Positions 26,116 through 35,504 of a DNA stretch of 64,000 bases are shown piece by piece. The DNA comes from Lacrimispora xylanisolvens. GTDB lineage: Bacteria > Bacillota > Clostridia > Lachnospirales > Lachnospiraceae. The notes under the pieces were generated by a model, which was not told where the DNA came from, searched no databases, and worked only from the letters and a program-made list of their open reading frames with translations. The translations under genes were made by a program, and so were the position numbers. The DNA lies in NCBI GenBank assembly GCA_017084465.1, contig CP070896.1:3136501-3200500 (forward strand), read 5' to 3'. Position 1 is the first letter of the stretch; every line of letters starts with the position of its first letter.

Positions 26116-27022
26116 CTCCTGTTATTCTCCTGAAGAAGTCTTCCAGGCTGTCTTCGCAGGTGCGTGCTTCTGAAACCTCCAATCCATTTTCTACAAATGT
26201 ACGATTTAATAAAGCAGCAGGCAGATGATCCTCATATATCCGAAGGCTGTTACCTTGTTCTACAATAAAATTTTTTGTGTTAAAGTTTTTTTCCAGAATT
26301 ATAGCAGCCTGAAAAGGATCTGAAATGATAAAATGCAGGTACCTTCCGTTTTTTTCTTCCAGATTAACAAGACTTTCCTGTTCCAGCAGAACACCATGAT
26401 CTATAATTCCGATGTCATCTGCAAGTAAAGATATCTCTGATAAAATATGGCTGGAAATAAGGATTGTTTTCTTTTTAATGCTGCTTAGCTCACGGATAAA
26501 ACAACGCATTTCGGCAATTCCGATCGGGTCAAGCCCATTCACCGGCTCGTCTAAAATCAGGAGCTCCGGATCATGCATAATTGCCAGTGCAATAGCAAGA
26601 CGCTGTTTCATGCCTAGTGAGTATTGTGAGAACAGCTTTCTATCACCATAAGGCAATCCTACTGTCTCCAAAGAATCTTGTATTGCATCGCGGGTGGGAG
26701 TACCTCTTAGTAATGCGAAAATTTTCAGGTTTTCGGTACCTGTCAGATTGGGATAAAAGCCAGGTGATTCTATCAGGCTTCCGATCCGGGGCAGTATTTT
26801 TTTAGCATCCTTTTTTATATTCTTTCCAAATATACGTATTTCTCCGGAAGTCGGATCTGTCAGATTTAAAAGCAGTTTCATTGTTGTAGTCTTACCAGCC
26901 CCGTTCCGCCCTAACAAACCATAAATACGTCCTTGTCTTACCTGGAGATTTAAGTTATTAACACTTTTCTGCTCACCATACTGTTTTGTAAGATTGATTG
27001 TCTCAATGATCATATCACTCAA
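26099..27022 (-). CDS. ABC ATPase, lantibiotic-immunity (LanF/BcrA) type
   Basis: 307 residues. Walker A GRNGAGKTTTMKLLLNL, signature YSLGMKQRLAIALAI, Walker B LLILDEPVNGLDP, H-loop LISSHILSEI; C-terminal ~90 residues are the usual BcrA/LanF extension. TTG 27022 is correctly spaced from AAGGAGG, ATG 27013 is not. With the two permeases it would export or shed a membrane-active peptide such as a lantibiotic or bacitracin-like compound. Confidence 0.88.
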   Translation of the reverse strand: MSDMIIETINLTKQYGEQKSVNNLNLQVRQGRIYGLLGRNGAGKTTTMKLLLNLTDPTSGEIRIFGKNIKKDAKKILPRIGSLIESPGFYPNLTGTENLKIFALLRGTPTRDAIQDSLETVGLPYGDRKLFSQYSLGMKQRLAIALAIMHDPELLILDEPVNGLDPIGIAEMRCFIRELSSIKKKTILISSHILSEISLLADDIGIIDHGVLLEQESLVNLEEKNGRYLHFIISDPFQAAIILEKNFNTKNFIVEQGNSLRIYEDHLPAALLNRTFVENGLEVSEARTCEDSLEDFFRRITGGEGIG

Positions 27023-27108
27023 ATCAGATTACCTCCTTTTCTCATTGAAACCATTCTAAATCTGAAACCTTGCATGAACCTTGCCGGAACCTTGCATTAA
27101 TCTTGCAA

Positions 27109-28035
27109 TTATGGTTCAAAAGCCGGAAATTGAATAATAAACTCACTAAAAATGTCTGGTTCACTCTGCACATCAATAATCCCATTCATCTTTTCTGTCA
27201 GTTGTCTAACTATAAACAATCCAAGACCACTGCCTTTGTCAGAACGCCCCTTATCACATTTGTATAAACGATCAAAAACATGTTGTAAGTCAGCTGGATT
27301 AATACCAATTCCGTTGTCCAGAATACGAATGATAACAGCTGTCTCTTTTATGTACAGTTGAAATGTTAACTTATCTGCATGGCTGTGGCTGATTACATTT
27401 TGGATCAGATTATTAATAATCCGTTGATAACCGTCAGGGTCAGCGTTTATGAAAACAGGTTGTTCTGGTATCTCTATTTCATATTGAAGCTGATTCTCTT
27501 CAAAAACAGGTATCCAGTTCTTTAAAATATTACGTGTCAGCTCTGCCAGCTCAATTTCTTCTGCAGTCAAAGTAAACTCGCCGGAGTTTAACTTAAAACA
27601 GTCAAATAACTGGTCAATATAGTCCTTAAGACTATGTGCTTTCAATCGGGCTGTTTCCATATAGTCCGCCTGTTCTTCAGGACCGGCAATTCCTTTTTTT
27701 ATGGCATCTAAATATCCGATCAGAGTGGTTAAAGGAGTTCTTAGATCATGGGACAAGCTGGTCATAAGCTGTCGGTTTGCTTCATCTGCTGTCTTGAGCT
27801 GATAGATCTGTTCTTCATAACGATATACAATACCATTTAGTTGATAGGAAAGTTCAGCGGTCAGGTCATTATGGACGGCCAGAATTTTGCGGTTACCATT
27901 TCCGCCCTGAATATCTGATAACGCCTCTGTTATTTCTATTAATTGCTTCCTGACTGCAAGTAACCTGGAATAGCAGAAAATTGCAAAGGAAAGTGATATA
28001 CACAGAAGGATGCTTAAAAGAAGTATCACAGTCAT
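27109..28035 (-). CDS. Sensor histidine kinase with a single N-terminal membrane helix
   Basis: 308 residues. One hydrophobic segment (residues 3-25), no extracellular domain, then the H-box SLSHDLRTPLTTLIGYLDA, N-box NNLIQNVISHS, and G-boxes ILDNGIGIN and GSGLGLFIV. Lack of a sensor domain suggests that the linked ABC transporter senses the peptide. ATG follows AAGGAGG. Two bases from the response regulator stop. Confidence 0.88.
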   Translation of the reverse strand: MTVILLLSILLCISLSFAIFCYSRLLAVRKQLIEITEALSDIQGGNGNRKILAVHNDLTAELSYQLNGIVYRYEEQIYQLKTADEANRQLMTSLSHDLRTPLTTLIGYLDAIKKGIAGPEEQADYMETARLKAHSLKDYIDQLFDCFKLNSGEFTLTAEEIELAELTRNILKNWIPVFEENQLQYEIEIPEQPVFINADPDGYQRIINNLIQNVISHSHADKLTFQLYIKETAVIIRILDNGIGINPADLQHVFDRLYKCDKGRSDKGSGLGLFIVRQLTEKMNGIIDVQSEPDIFSEFIIQFPAFEP

Positions 28036-28037
28036 TT

Positions 28038-28733
28038 TTATACCTCCTTATTAAAACGATAACCAATTCCTTTAATAGTCTGAATGTAAAAGGGAGTACC
28101 CGGATCAGGTTCTATCTTTTTCCGGAGGCGGCTGATAATTGCCATGATATTACTGTCATCATAAACGTATGCTTCTTTCCATACCGCTTCATATATCTGC
28201 TGTTTTGTTAAGATCCTGCCCTGGTTTCTGGCACAGTAAAGCAGAAGATCAAATTCCTTAGGGGGCAATTCAAAGGTCCCATTTTGAGTTGTTACACTTC
28301 TGTTGTCAAAATCAATACTCATTCCCATATATATGAGCGGCTGGGAGTTGTCCTGTATTTCGTTGAAACGGGTGTATCTGCGAATCAGTGAAATAATCCG
28401 GGCAATTAATTCTTCCATATTGAAGGGTTTTGCCAGATAATCGTCGGCACCGGAACGAAGACCATAAATCTTTGAGATGGAGTCATCTTTCGCAGTCAGC
28501 ATAAGGATAGGGATATTGCTTTTACTGCGTATTTTATCCAATGTCTGAAATCCATCCATTCCAGGCATCATCACATCCAGTAGAATAAGATGGTATTTCT
28601 TTTTATCAAGCATTTCCAGGCCGTTTAAGCCTGAGTGGCAATAATCTGCACTTATTCCTTCTCTTGCAGCGTATTGTTTGATTAAAACACATAAATCTTT
28701 ATCATCATCTATTATTAATATTTGGTAATCCAA
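28038..28733 (-). CDS. OmpR-family response regulator
   Basis: 231 residues. Receiver domain with the phospho-Asp in ILLDVMMPGMDGF, acidic IIDDDKD and Lys in ADDYLAKPF; C-terminal winged helix (ELPPKEFDLLLYCARNQGRIL, IISRLRKKIEP, IKGIGYRF). TTG start 28733 after AAGGGGGAG. First gene of the immunity-type cluster. Confidence 0.9.
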   Translation of the reverse strand: MDYQILIIDDDKDLCVLIKQYAAREGISADYCHSGLNGLEMLDKKKYHLILLDVMMPGMDGFQTLDKIRSKSNIPILMLTAKDDSISKIYGLRSGADDYLAKPFNMEELIARIISLIRRYTRFNEIQDNSQPLIYMGMSIDFDNRSVTTQNGTFELPPKEFDLLLYCARNQGRILTKQQIYEAVWKEAYVYDDSNIMAIISRLRKKIEPDPGTPFYIQTIKGIGYRFNKEV

Positions 28734-28836
28734 GTTTCTCCCCCTTAAACCAATGTTTTATCAGATAGACCCATTTTGTTTTCAGTTTAAACGGATATGC
28801 TGATAAATTCAAGTGAGTTGACTGAATATATACAAA

Positions 28837-28864
28837 AACCTCCCCCAATGGAAATGGGGGAGGA
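28837..28864 (-). terminator. Terminator of the dpaA-dpaB operon
   Basis: On the minus strand CCTCCCCC-A-loop-T-GGGGGAGG followed by TTTTTG, directly after the dpaB stop. Confidence 0.85.
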
Positions 28865-28870
28865 CATTTT

Positions 28871-29449
28871 TTAAATAATCACTGGCTGAATCTGCTTTCC
28901 ATCCAGTGCATATTCCAGTGTCTTACTGACTAATTCAGTTCGGGCAATCATGGAATTAGGCTTTTTCACGGGATTATCCTGGCCAAAAGGCACAAAGTAA
29001 ATATTTTTCACATTGTAGAGTGTTCCGATATTTTTAAAGTTCATTCCAAGAGCATCATTGGTAGAAAGAGAGATAACCAGAGGTTTCTCATTTCTTAAAT
29101 GTGCTTTTGCAGCCATAAGAACTGGTGAGTCAGTAATTCCGTTTGCCAGCTTTGCCAGTGTATTGCCGGTGCATGGAGCAATCAGTAGGATGTCTAAATA
29201 TCCCTTTGGCCCAATGGGCTCTGCTTCTTCTATCCGGAGTATTGGCTTATTTCCTGCTATTTCAGTAATTCGTTCCATATATTCTTTTGTGCTGCCAAAC
29301 CGGGAGTCTGTGGTCTGGACGTTGGAAGAGAAAATGGGATAGATATCTGCCCCTTCATCTGCAAGAACTTTTATTTCTTCCTCTATTTTGTCAAAAGTAC
29401 AAAAGGACCCGGTAATTGCCAGGCCTACTTTTTTTCCTTCCAGTTTCAT
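28871..29449 (-). CDS. dpaB: Dipicolinate synthase subunit B
   Basis: 192-residue flavoprotein-like subunit (SpoVFB). Motifs VGLAITGSFCTFDKI and LLIAPCTGNTLAKLANGITDSPVLMAAKAHLR of the flavoprotein/phosphopantothenoylcysteine decarboxylase fold. With DpaA it oxidises dihydrodipicolinate to dipicolinic acid for the spore core; made in the mother cell. Starts 15 bases after dpaA. Confidence 0.92.
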   Translation of the reverse strand: MKLEGKKVGLAITGSFCTFDKIEEEIKVLADEGADIYPIFSSNVQTTDSRFGSTKEYMERITEIAGNKPILRIEEAEPIGPKGYLDILLIAPCTGNTLAKLANGITDSPVLMAAKAHLRNEKPLVISLSTNDALGMNFKNIGTLYNVKNIYFVPFGQDNPVKKPNSMIARTELVSKTLEYALDGKQIQPVII

Positions 29450-29464
29450 AATGCACTCCTTTGC

Positions 29465-30310
29465 CTAAACAGTTTGAGATAAACAGGTGAGAATTGCTTC
29501 ATACAGAATTTTCGCCGAGGTTTCGGGAGCATAGATTCCAGGGAGGCCAAGGCTAAGCTTTGCACGGATTCCCTGCTGCCTGCAGGCTTCAAAGTCCACA
29601 CCACCTGGGGCGGAGGCAATATCAATAATAGTTGCCTGCCGGGAGGTCAGAGAGACAAGTTTCTCGTCAATGACCAGTGCTGGTATGGTGTTGAAGATAT
29701 AATCATATCTGCCTATTTCTTTTTCTAAATCACTTAATAAAATCGTTTCAAAACCCATGGCTGATGCAAGAGCCAGCTGGTTTGCTTTTCTTCCTGCTAT
29801 GGTGATTGTAAGGTCGAGGCCTTTCAGCTTAAGTGCCAGGGTTTTGGCACATCTTCCGAAACCGGTAATCAGGCATTTGCTCTGATGGAGACAGCCCGGG
29901 CTTAACCGTATGGCCTCCGCAATGGCGCCTTCTGCAGTTGCAATGGTGTTGTTTTTTATGGTGACATCTTCCATATCCATATAGTCGAAGCAGCCAATTT
30001 CATTTTTTCTGGCATAATCTTTCACATATGCCGGAATATTGCCTCCAAACAGGATATGGTCGGAGGTAAGATGGCTTAAGAGATTGCCAATTCCAAGGTC
30101 GTTCATTTCATGGGCAGAAAACAGGCTGATTTTATCCTTGGTGAACGGGATAGGACAGAGAATGATATTGCAGGTTTCCATGGCTTCCTTCAGTGAGAAG
30201 TCAGAGTCGTCTCCGTCAGAATGAAGAACAGTAAAAAAGCCGTTTTCAGTTAAAATGCGGCTTAAATAAAGCTGTCTTGAGTCGCCGCCTAATAGAAGAA
30301 ATTTATGCAT
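29465..30310 (-). CDS. dpaA: Dipicolinate synthase subunit A
   Basis: 281 residues (SpoVFA). N-terminal domain FLLLGGDSRQLYLSRIL, then an NAD(P) Rossmann domain CLITGFGRCAKTLALKLK; C-terminal IIDIASAPGGVDF. Start follows AAGGAG. Expected sigma-K control; CATACACA about 45 bases upstream is a weak -10 candidate without a convincing -35. Divergent from dapA, which supplies its substrate. Confidence 0.92.
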   Translation of the reverse strand: MHKFLLLGGDSRQLYLSRILTENGFFTVLHSDGDDSDFSLKEAMETCNIILCPIPFTKDKISLFSAHEMNDLGIGNLLSHLTSDHILFGGNIPAYVKDYARKNEIGCFDYMDMEDVTIKNNTIATAEGAIAEAIRLSPGCLHQSKCLITGFGRCAKTLALKLKGLDLTITIAGRKANQLALASAMGFETILLSDLEKEIGRYDYIFNTIPALVIDEKLVSLTSRQATIIDIASAPGGVDFEACRQQGIRAKLSLGLPGIYAPETSAKILYEAILTCLSQTV

Positions 30311-30429
30311 ACGGTCATCACTCCTTATACTGGTTTATATGATAAAAAAAATGATTTGTGTATGGTACCATCTGGGAATGTTTGTCATATTTCTGTTAGT
30401 ATGAACCTATTTTTTAGGAATGAATGTCT

Positions 30430-31325
30430 ATGAATGATGGGATTTTTAAAGGCTCTGCTGCAGCCATTGTTACGCCCATGGATAAACATGGGAATTTGGA
30501 CCTTGTAGCTATGGAGCGGCTGTTGAAATTTCAGCTGGAAAATGGTACAGATGCAATTGTTGTAAACGGAACGACGGGAGAATCCTCAACACTGGAAGAG
30601 AAGGAAAAGACAGAACTACTGGAATTCGTGGTGCATTATGTAAATCACAGGGTTCCTGTGATTATGGGGACGGGGAGCAATTCTACCTCAAACTCAGTAA
30701 GGCTTTCCAGAAAGGCACAATCACTTGGAGCATCGGCTCTTTTGCTGGTCACTCCTTACTACAACAAGACATCCCAGCATGGACTGGTGGAGCATTTTAA
30801 TACCATAGCGGACCGCGTGGATATTCCGATTATATTGTACAACGTTCCCACGCGTACAGGGGTTAATATTGAACCTGAAACTTATTTAAAGCTTTCGGAG
30901 CATCCTAATATAAGAGCCACGAAAGAGGCTGGTGGGAATATTTCCCATATTGCAAAAGTTGCGGCTCTGTGCGGAGACCGGCTGGATCTTTATTCGGGAA
31001 ATGATGATCAGACTGTACCGATTATGTCTCTTGGGGGGGGAAGGGCGTGATTTCAGTCCTGGCCAACATTATGCCCCAGGAAATGCATACCATGTGTCAG
31101 CTGTTTTTTGAGGGACAGGTGAAAAAGAGCAAAGATATGCAGTTAGAGCTATTACGCATTATGAATGCTATGTTTATGGATGTAAATCCTGTACCGGTGA
31201 AAGCGGCTTTATCTGCATTGGGACTGTGTGAAGAAAAATACAGACTTCCTCTGGTTCCATTAAAAGAAACGGATAAAGAAAAGCTTATGGAAATTATGGA
31301 ATCTTATTTTCTTATTCAGTCATAA
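30430..31325 (+). CDS. dapA: 4-hydroxy-tetrahydrodipicolinate synthase (frameshifted)
   Basis: About 298 residues when joined. Condenses pyruvate and aspartate semialdehyde for lysine, peptidoglycan and dipicolinate. Motifs: GSAAAIVTPM, NGTTGESSTL, TPYYNKTSQHG, ILYNVPTRTG and Schiff-base Lys in IRATKEAGG. The frame breaks at G8 (31033-31040); six G give SLGGKGVISVLAN. ATG 30430 is 9 bases from AGGAA; ATG 30424 is the alternative but too close. Its place opposite dpaAB suggests a supply role during sporulation, perhaps beside another dapA elsewhere. Confidence 0.9.
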
Positions 31326-31337
31326 TAAAAGAAAGCG

Positions 31338-31368
31338 GGACGGTTGAGTTATCATCAGCCGTCCTTTT
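31338..31368 (+). terminator. Terminator after dapA
   Basis: Stem GGACGG-TTGA / TCA-GCCGTCC followed by TTTT. Confidence 0.75.
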
Positions 31369-31426
31369 CGTTAATGTTAAGAATATTAATTAAATTCTTT
31401 TGAAAATTAATTGATTTTCTAAGCAG

Positions 31427-31455
31427 TTGCGATCCAGAAATCTCCATGCTATATT
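31427..31455 (+). promoter_or_regulatory. Promoter of the chemoreceptor gene
   Basis: TTGCGA, 17 bases, TATATT, 25 bases before the start codon: sigma-A type. No sigma-D motility promoter was seen. Confidence 0.55.
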
Positions 31456-31479
31456 AGAGTATACTTACGAGGAGAAAGG

Positions 31480-33507
31480 ATGTCTATGATGAACAAGAGA
31501 AAAAAACGCATATTTACAAAGCTGCTTTTCGGTATTTCTGCTCCAGTCATAGTAATATTAATTTTATCAGGGTTCCTGATTACTATGCAGGTAGGGAAAA
31601 GCATGGAACATCAGTCTATGGAAAATCTTAATTCGGCATCCTTAGCGGCGGCAAATCAGGTGGACTCTTTCCTGACTTTTTACCTGGCTGAGATGAAGAG
31701 TGCTGCGGCAAGCCAGCAGGTGGAAGAGTATCTAAAGAATGCGACTGGAAACGTCAGAATGCCTGACAGCCAGGGGTACCCGGAGATTAAGAAAACCCTG
31801 GACAAGATACAGGCGACGGATAAGGATAACATTCTTGCTGCATGGGTTGCAGATCTGGATTTAAGTCAGGTAACACAGTCAGACAACTTTACATCCGAAG
31901 ACGGCTGGGATATCTCAAGCAGGCCATGGTACCGGGCGATGGAACTGGATCACCCAATATTGACGGAGCCATATGTGGACGCCAGTACCGGACAGGTCAT
32001 TGTCAGTGCCGTTTGCGGCGTATTTGACAGCAGCACTGGAAAACCCCTTGGTGTGATGGGACTGGATATTAAGCTGTCCCAGCTTGTGACTATTATGAGT
32101 GATTACAAAATCGGGACAGGCGGATTCGTGGTTCTGGCCACTGAGGGAGGACAAATCGTTTATCACCCCAACAATGATATGATTCAGAAGAATGTTTCGG
32201 AAGTGGAAATATCTGATAATATTAAACAGGCCATTACAGGACAGGCAGCAGGAAGCTATACATACTCCATGAATAAGGAAAATTATTTTGGTGCAGTAAA
32301 CAAGGTGGGAAATTCCGGCTGGCTTGTACTCTCCAGTATACCCAGATCAGAAGTTCTTGCTTCCCGCATGGCTGTGACTGTGACCATTGTCTCTGTCTTT
32401 TTACTGGGATCGGCACTGCTGGTTCTCTTAATTATTCTTATTTCCAGACGATTGACAAAACCCCTTAAAAATCTGTCCAATGTTGCAGAACAGATTGCAG
32501 AGGGTAAACTGGATCTGGCTATGGAGAACTTTGATAATGACGAAATTGGTATGGTTGCTGCTTCCTTGGGTAATACCGTATTACAGCTGAAAGATTATGT
32601 AAACTATATTGATGAAATTACTTCGGCTCTCAACCAGATTGCAGACAAGAATCTGGCGTTTCAGCTGGAATACGATTACAAAGGGAATTTTGAGAAGGTT
32701 AAGAATGCCCTGCTTAAAATCAGCAGTACCTTAACGTTAACCATGGAGAGAATTGTAAATGCTTCGGAACAGGTAGCCTATGGATCACAGAACATAAGCG
32801 GAAGTTCACAGGCACTTGCACAGGGAGCAACAGAGCAGGCCAGTGCAGTAGAAGAGCTGGCCGCCACCATCAATGACATCTCCCATAACATTGATAAGAA
32901 CGCCCAGGATTCCACCAGTGCCAATGAACAGGCGGTTGTAGCCACTGGTGAGCTGGAAACCAGCAGCAGACACATGGAGGCTCTGGTCACTGCCATGGAG
33001 GAAATTAGTGAGAATTCCAGGGAGATCAATAAGATTATCAAGACCATAGAAGATATTGCATTTCAAACCAATATCCTTGCACTCAATGCGGCTGTGGAAG
33101 CGGCAAGGGCAGGAGAAGCGGGAAAAGGATTTGCTGTAGTCGCAGATGAAGTCCGCAACCTGGCATCGAAAAGCTCAGAAGCGGCTCAAAATACCACACA
33201 CCTTATTGAGAACTCCATTCAGTCAGTTATGAATGGCTCTGGCCTGGTAAAAGACGCAGCAGAGTCTCTTTCAACGGCAGTTGTAAGCACTCGTTCCGTA
33301 TCGGAGATGATAGAACGGATCTCAGAAGCCTCCGTCAGACAGTCGGAAGCAATCCGTCAGGTCACTGTGGGCATCGATCAGATCTCAGCAGTAGTGCAGA
33401 CCAATTCTGCAACTGCAGAGGAAAGTGCAGCTGCCAGCAAAGAGCTGTCTGATATGGCTGCAGTATTAAAAGAACTGGTAGATGAATTTCAATTAAGTCG
33501 TAATTAA
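31480..33507 (+). CDS. Methyl-accepting chemotaxis protein (dCache type)
   Basis: 675 residues. Membrane helix 1 at ~12-33, extracellular ligand domain ~40-295 of dCache_1 type ([34 protein letters not shown]), helix 2 at ~300-322, HAMP ~323-375, then a long coiled-coil signalling domain with the invariant hairpin ([33 protein letters not shown]). Cache domains of this type bind amino acids, organic acids or similar small molecules. Start follows GAGGAG. Monocistronic with its own terminator. Confidence 0.93.
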   Translation: MSMMNKRKKRIFTKLLFGISAPVIVILILSGFLITMQVGKSMEHQSMENLNSASLAAANQVDSFLTFYLAEMKSAAASQQVEEYLKNATGNVRMPDSQGYPEIKKTLDKIQATDKDNILAAWVADLDLSQVTQSDNFTSEDGWDISSRPWYRAMELDHPILTEPYVDASTGQVIVSAVCGVFDSSTGKPLGVMGLDIKLSQLVTIMSDYKIGTGGFVVLATEGGQIVYHPNNDMIQKNVSEVEISDNIKQAITGQAAGSYTYSMNKENYFGAVNKVGNSGWLVLSSIPRSEVLASRMAVTVTIVSVFLLGSALLVLLIILISRRLTKPLKNLSNVAEQIAEGKLDLAMENFDNDEIGMVAASLGNTVLQLKDYVNYIDEITSALNQIADKNLAFQLEYDYKGNFEKVKNALLKISSTLTLTMERIVNASEQVAYGSQNISGSSQALAQGATEQASAVEELAATINDISHNIDKNAQDSTSANEQAVVATGELETSSRHMEALVTAMEEISENSREINKIIKTIEDIAFQTNILALNAAVEAARAGEAGKGFAVVADEVRNLASKSSEAAQNTTHLIENSIQSVMNGSGLVKDAAESLSTAVVSTRSVSEMIERISEASVRQSEAIRQVTVGIDQISAVVQTNSATAEESAAASKELSDMAAVLKELVDEFQLSRN

Positions 33508-33515
33508 TTTAAATA

Positions 33516-33566
33516 AGAGGCTGACGAAAACTAACAGATCATAGTTAGTTTTTGGAGGCCTCTTTT
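33516..33566 (+). terminator. Terminator after the chemoreceptor gene
   Basis: Nested stem AGAGGC...AAAACTAAC / GTTAGTTTT...GCCTCT followed by TTTTT. Also lies just beyond the oppositely oriented HPr-like gene. Confidence 0.85.
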
Positions 33567-33583
33567 TGCTTTTTATGTAGTAG

Positions 33584-33826
33584 TTATGCAGTTTTTAGAT
33601 TTACCAGAAATGGTGATAACGATTCTAAAACATCGTCATGACTGTTATTGTAAATGATCAGTTCAAGATCGCAATCAGACCAAATGGTCATGATGCCTAA
33701 AATAGATTTGGCGTCGATAACAATACTTCCTTTGCAAATGTCCATATCGCATTCAAAATGATTTGTCGCTTTAACAAAAGCGGCAGCGTCTTCCATGCTA
33801 GCCAAACGTATTGGATACTTTTTCAT
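33584..33826 (-). CDS. HPr-like protein lacking the phospho-histidine
   Basis: 80 residues, HPr size. Family features: F-V-K-A after the first strand, IVIDAKSILGIMTI (like the HPr VNAKSIMGVM segment around Ser46) and a C-terminal helix DDVLESLSPFL. The region that normally reads GLHARPA is IRLASMEDAA, so the EI-phosphorylated His15 is missing; the Ser in KSI remains. Probably a regulatory or structural relative, not a PTS phosphocarrier. ATG follows AGAGG at 9 bases. Confidence 0.72.
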   Translation of the reverse strand: MKKYPIRLASMEDAAAFVKATNHFECDMDICKGSIVIDAKSILGIMTIWSDCDLELIIYNNSHDDVLESLSPFLVNLKTA

Positions 33827-33940
33827 GATGTCATACCTCTTAGAAATTATATTGATTGTACAAAAATTAATACATAGCTAGATTATAGGACCAGTCTCAT
33901 AAATAAGCTATGTCTAAATTTGTATAAAAACCGTCTTTTC

Positions 33941-33970
33941 TTGCAAATAATGTCATAGTGGTGATATAAT
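33941..33970 (+). promoter_or_regulatory. Promoter of the AraC-type gene
   Basis: TTGCAA, 18 bases, TATAAT, about 45 bases before the start codon. Confidence 0.6.
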
Positions 33971-34013
33971 TAATGGGGGGAAGTGCGAGCAGGTTTGCCG
34001 TTTGGAGGACAAT

Positions 34014-34982
34014 ATGAATGAAGAACTTCTGAAATTTTTGAGGAAGACATCGGAAGAGAAAAACGGTATTATCAAGGATGCATCTTCAATTTTGACATAC
34101 TATGTAAGAGATTTGGATAGCAGTGTAGTGGATAAGGATAGGATTATAGAAGAGGGCAGCATGATGGGACTTTACTGTCAGCCCCGCTATATAGCAATTC
34201 CGGACCATAGTCATAATTATGTAGAGCTTGTTTATATGTACAGTGGCAGTGCTGTCCAGATTATTAATAAGACCGAAAGGATTAAACTTGATACCAGTGA
34301 CCTTCTTCTGCTAAGAGAGGGTACCAGTCATGCAATAGAGCCTTTAGGGGAAGATGATATAGCAATTCATTTTTTCTTAAAGCCGGAGTTTTTCTCTCAT
34401 CCATCTCTTATTACAGAGGACGGGGGGATCTTAAGGCATTTTATTGCAGGTGCAGTATCTGAGAATCATTCGGTGGCGGATTATCTCCATTTCCGGCTGC
34501 AGGATATTTTACCTGCGAAGAACCTGTTAGAGAATATGATCTGGTCTCTGATGGTGGAAAAAAAGTGCAGGCAGGAGATTAATCAGGCAACCATGTCCAT
34601 GTTGATTATGGAACTGCTTCATGATGCTGATAAGGTGGAATCCCATGATACGACACAGTATGAAGAGCAGATTGCCTTAACAGCGTATCAGTATCTGGAA
34701 AATCACTATACCACGGCTACACTGGAGGAGTTTTCTTTAAAAGTCATGCAGCCAACCTATTATATCAGCCGGCTGTTTAAGCGGTACTATCAGATGACTT
34801 TTACAGAATGCTTACAGCTGATCCGTCTTTGCAGGGCAGCCAACTGCCTTACTTCATCCAACAAATCAGTGGAAGAAATTATACAGGAAATCGGTTATGA
34901 GAACAGCAGTTATTTTCACCGGATTTTTAAAGAACGCTATGGTCTGACGCCGAAGCAGTACCGGGATAAGTCCAGAGATTAA
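34014..34982 (+). CDS. AraC-family regulator with cupin sensor domain
   Basis: 322 residues. N-terminal cupin-like domain (YIAIPDHSHNYVELVYMYSG, DLLLLREGTSHAIEPL) and C-terminal AraC helix-turn-helix (FSLKVMQPTYYISRLFKRY, VEEIIQEIGYENSSYFHRIFKERYG with LTPKQYR). ATG 34014 follows GGAGGACAAT. No obvious sugar operon adjoins, so its target is unknown. Confidence 0.88.
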   Translation: MNEELLKFLRKTSEEKNGIIKDASSILTYYVRDLDSSVVDKDRIIEEGSMMGLYCQPRYIAIPDHSHNYVELVYMYSGSAVQIINKTERIKLDTSDLLLLREGTSHAIEPLGEDDIAIHFFLKPEFFSHPSLITEDGGILRHFIAGAVSENHSVADYLHFRLQDILPAKNLLENMIWSLMVEKKCRQEINQATMSMLIMELLHDADKVESHDTTQYEEQIALTAYQYLENHYTTATLEEFSLKVMQPTYYISRLFKRYYQMTFTECLQLIRLCRAANCLTSSNKSVEEIIQEIGYENSSYFHRIFKERYGLTPKQYRDKSRD

Positions 34983-35075
34983 TTCTGAAAAGATTATGAA
35001 ATATATGCTCATAACATTGACTTTGGCTGGATAGGTTATTATAGTTAAGGCAAAGAAAAGGGGCGATTATACAGC

Positions 35076-35480
35076 ATGAATCAAATGAGAGATCAATTAA
35101 TTCGATTTATGACGGGAAGATATGGCGCTGATAAATTAGGGAAGTTTTTAACAGCGACGGCATTTATTTTATTTGTTGCAGGTCTGTTTATAAAGAGTCC
35201 CTTGGTGGATCTTATAGCAGTGGCAGTCCTGTTAGTAAGCTATTATCGTATGTTTTCAAGAAATATCAGGAGACGCTTTGATGAAAATCAGAAATTTGAG
35301 CGGTTTTGTTTTGCTTTCGTAGAAACATTTCGCAAGTGGCGTTTCCGGATGCAGCAGAGCATTAAGTTTCACATTTACAAATGCCCAGGCTGCGGACAAA
35401 AAATCAGGGTACCAAGAGGAAAAGGGAAAATAAAGATTCATTGTCCCAAGTGTAATACTGATTTTATTAAGAAAAGCTAG
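35076..35480 (+). CDS. Membrane protein with C-terminal zinc ribbon
   Basis: 134 residues. Two hydrophobic segments (about residues 25-42 and 44-58), a basic linker, and a C-terminal zinc ribbon YKCPGCGQKIRVPRGKG / IHCPKCNTDF (CPxC...CPxC). Recognised as a recurrent clostridial hypothetical type, role unknown. Precedes two acyltransferase-like genes by 25 bases. Confidence 0.75.
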   Translation: MNQMRDQLIRFMTGRYGADKLGKFLTATAFILFVAGLFIKSPLVDLIAVAVLLVSYYRMFSRNIRRRFDENQKFERFCFAFVETFRKWRFRMQQSIKFHIYKCPGCGQKIRVPRGKGKIKIHCPKCNTDFIKKS

Positions 35481-35504
35481 TGATAAAAATAGAAGGGAAT
35501 AATT

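Noticed and set aside
30310..30420. Sigma-K promoter for dpaA
   Set aside because: CATACACA is a reasonable -10 but no matching -35 at the required distance; not listed as a feature.
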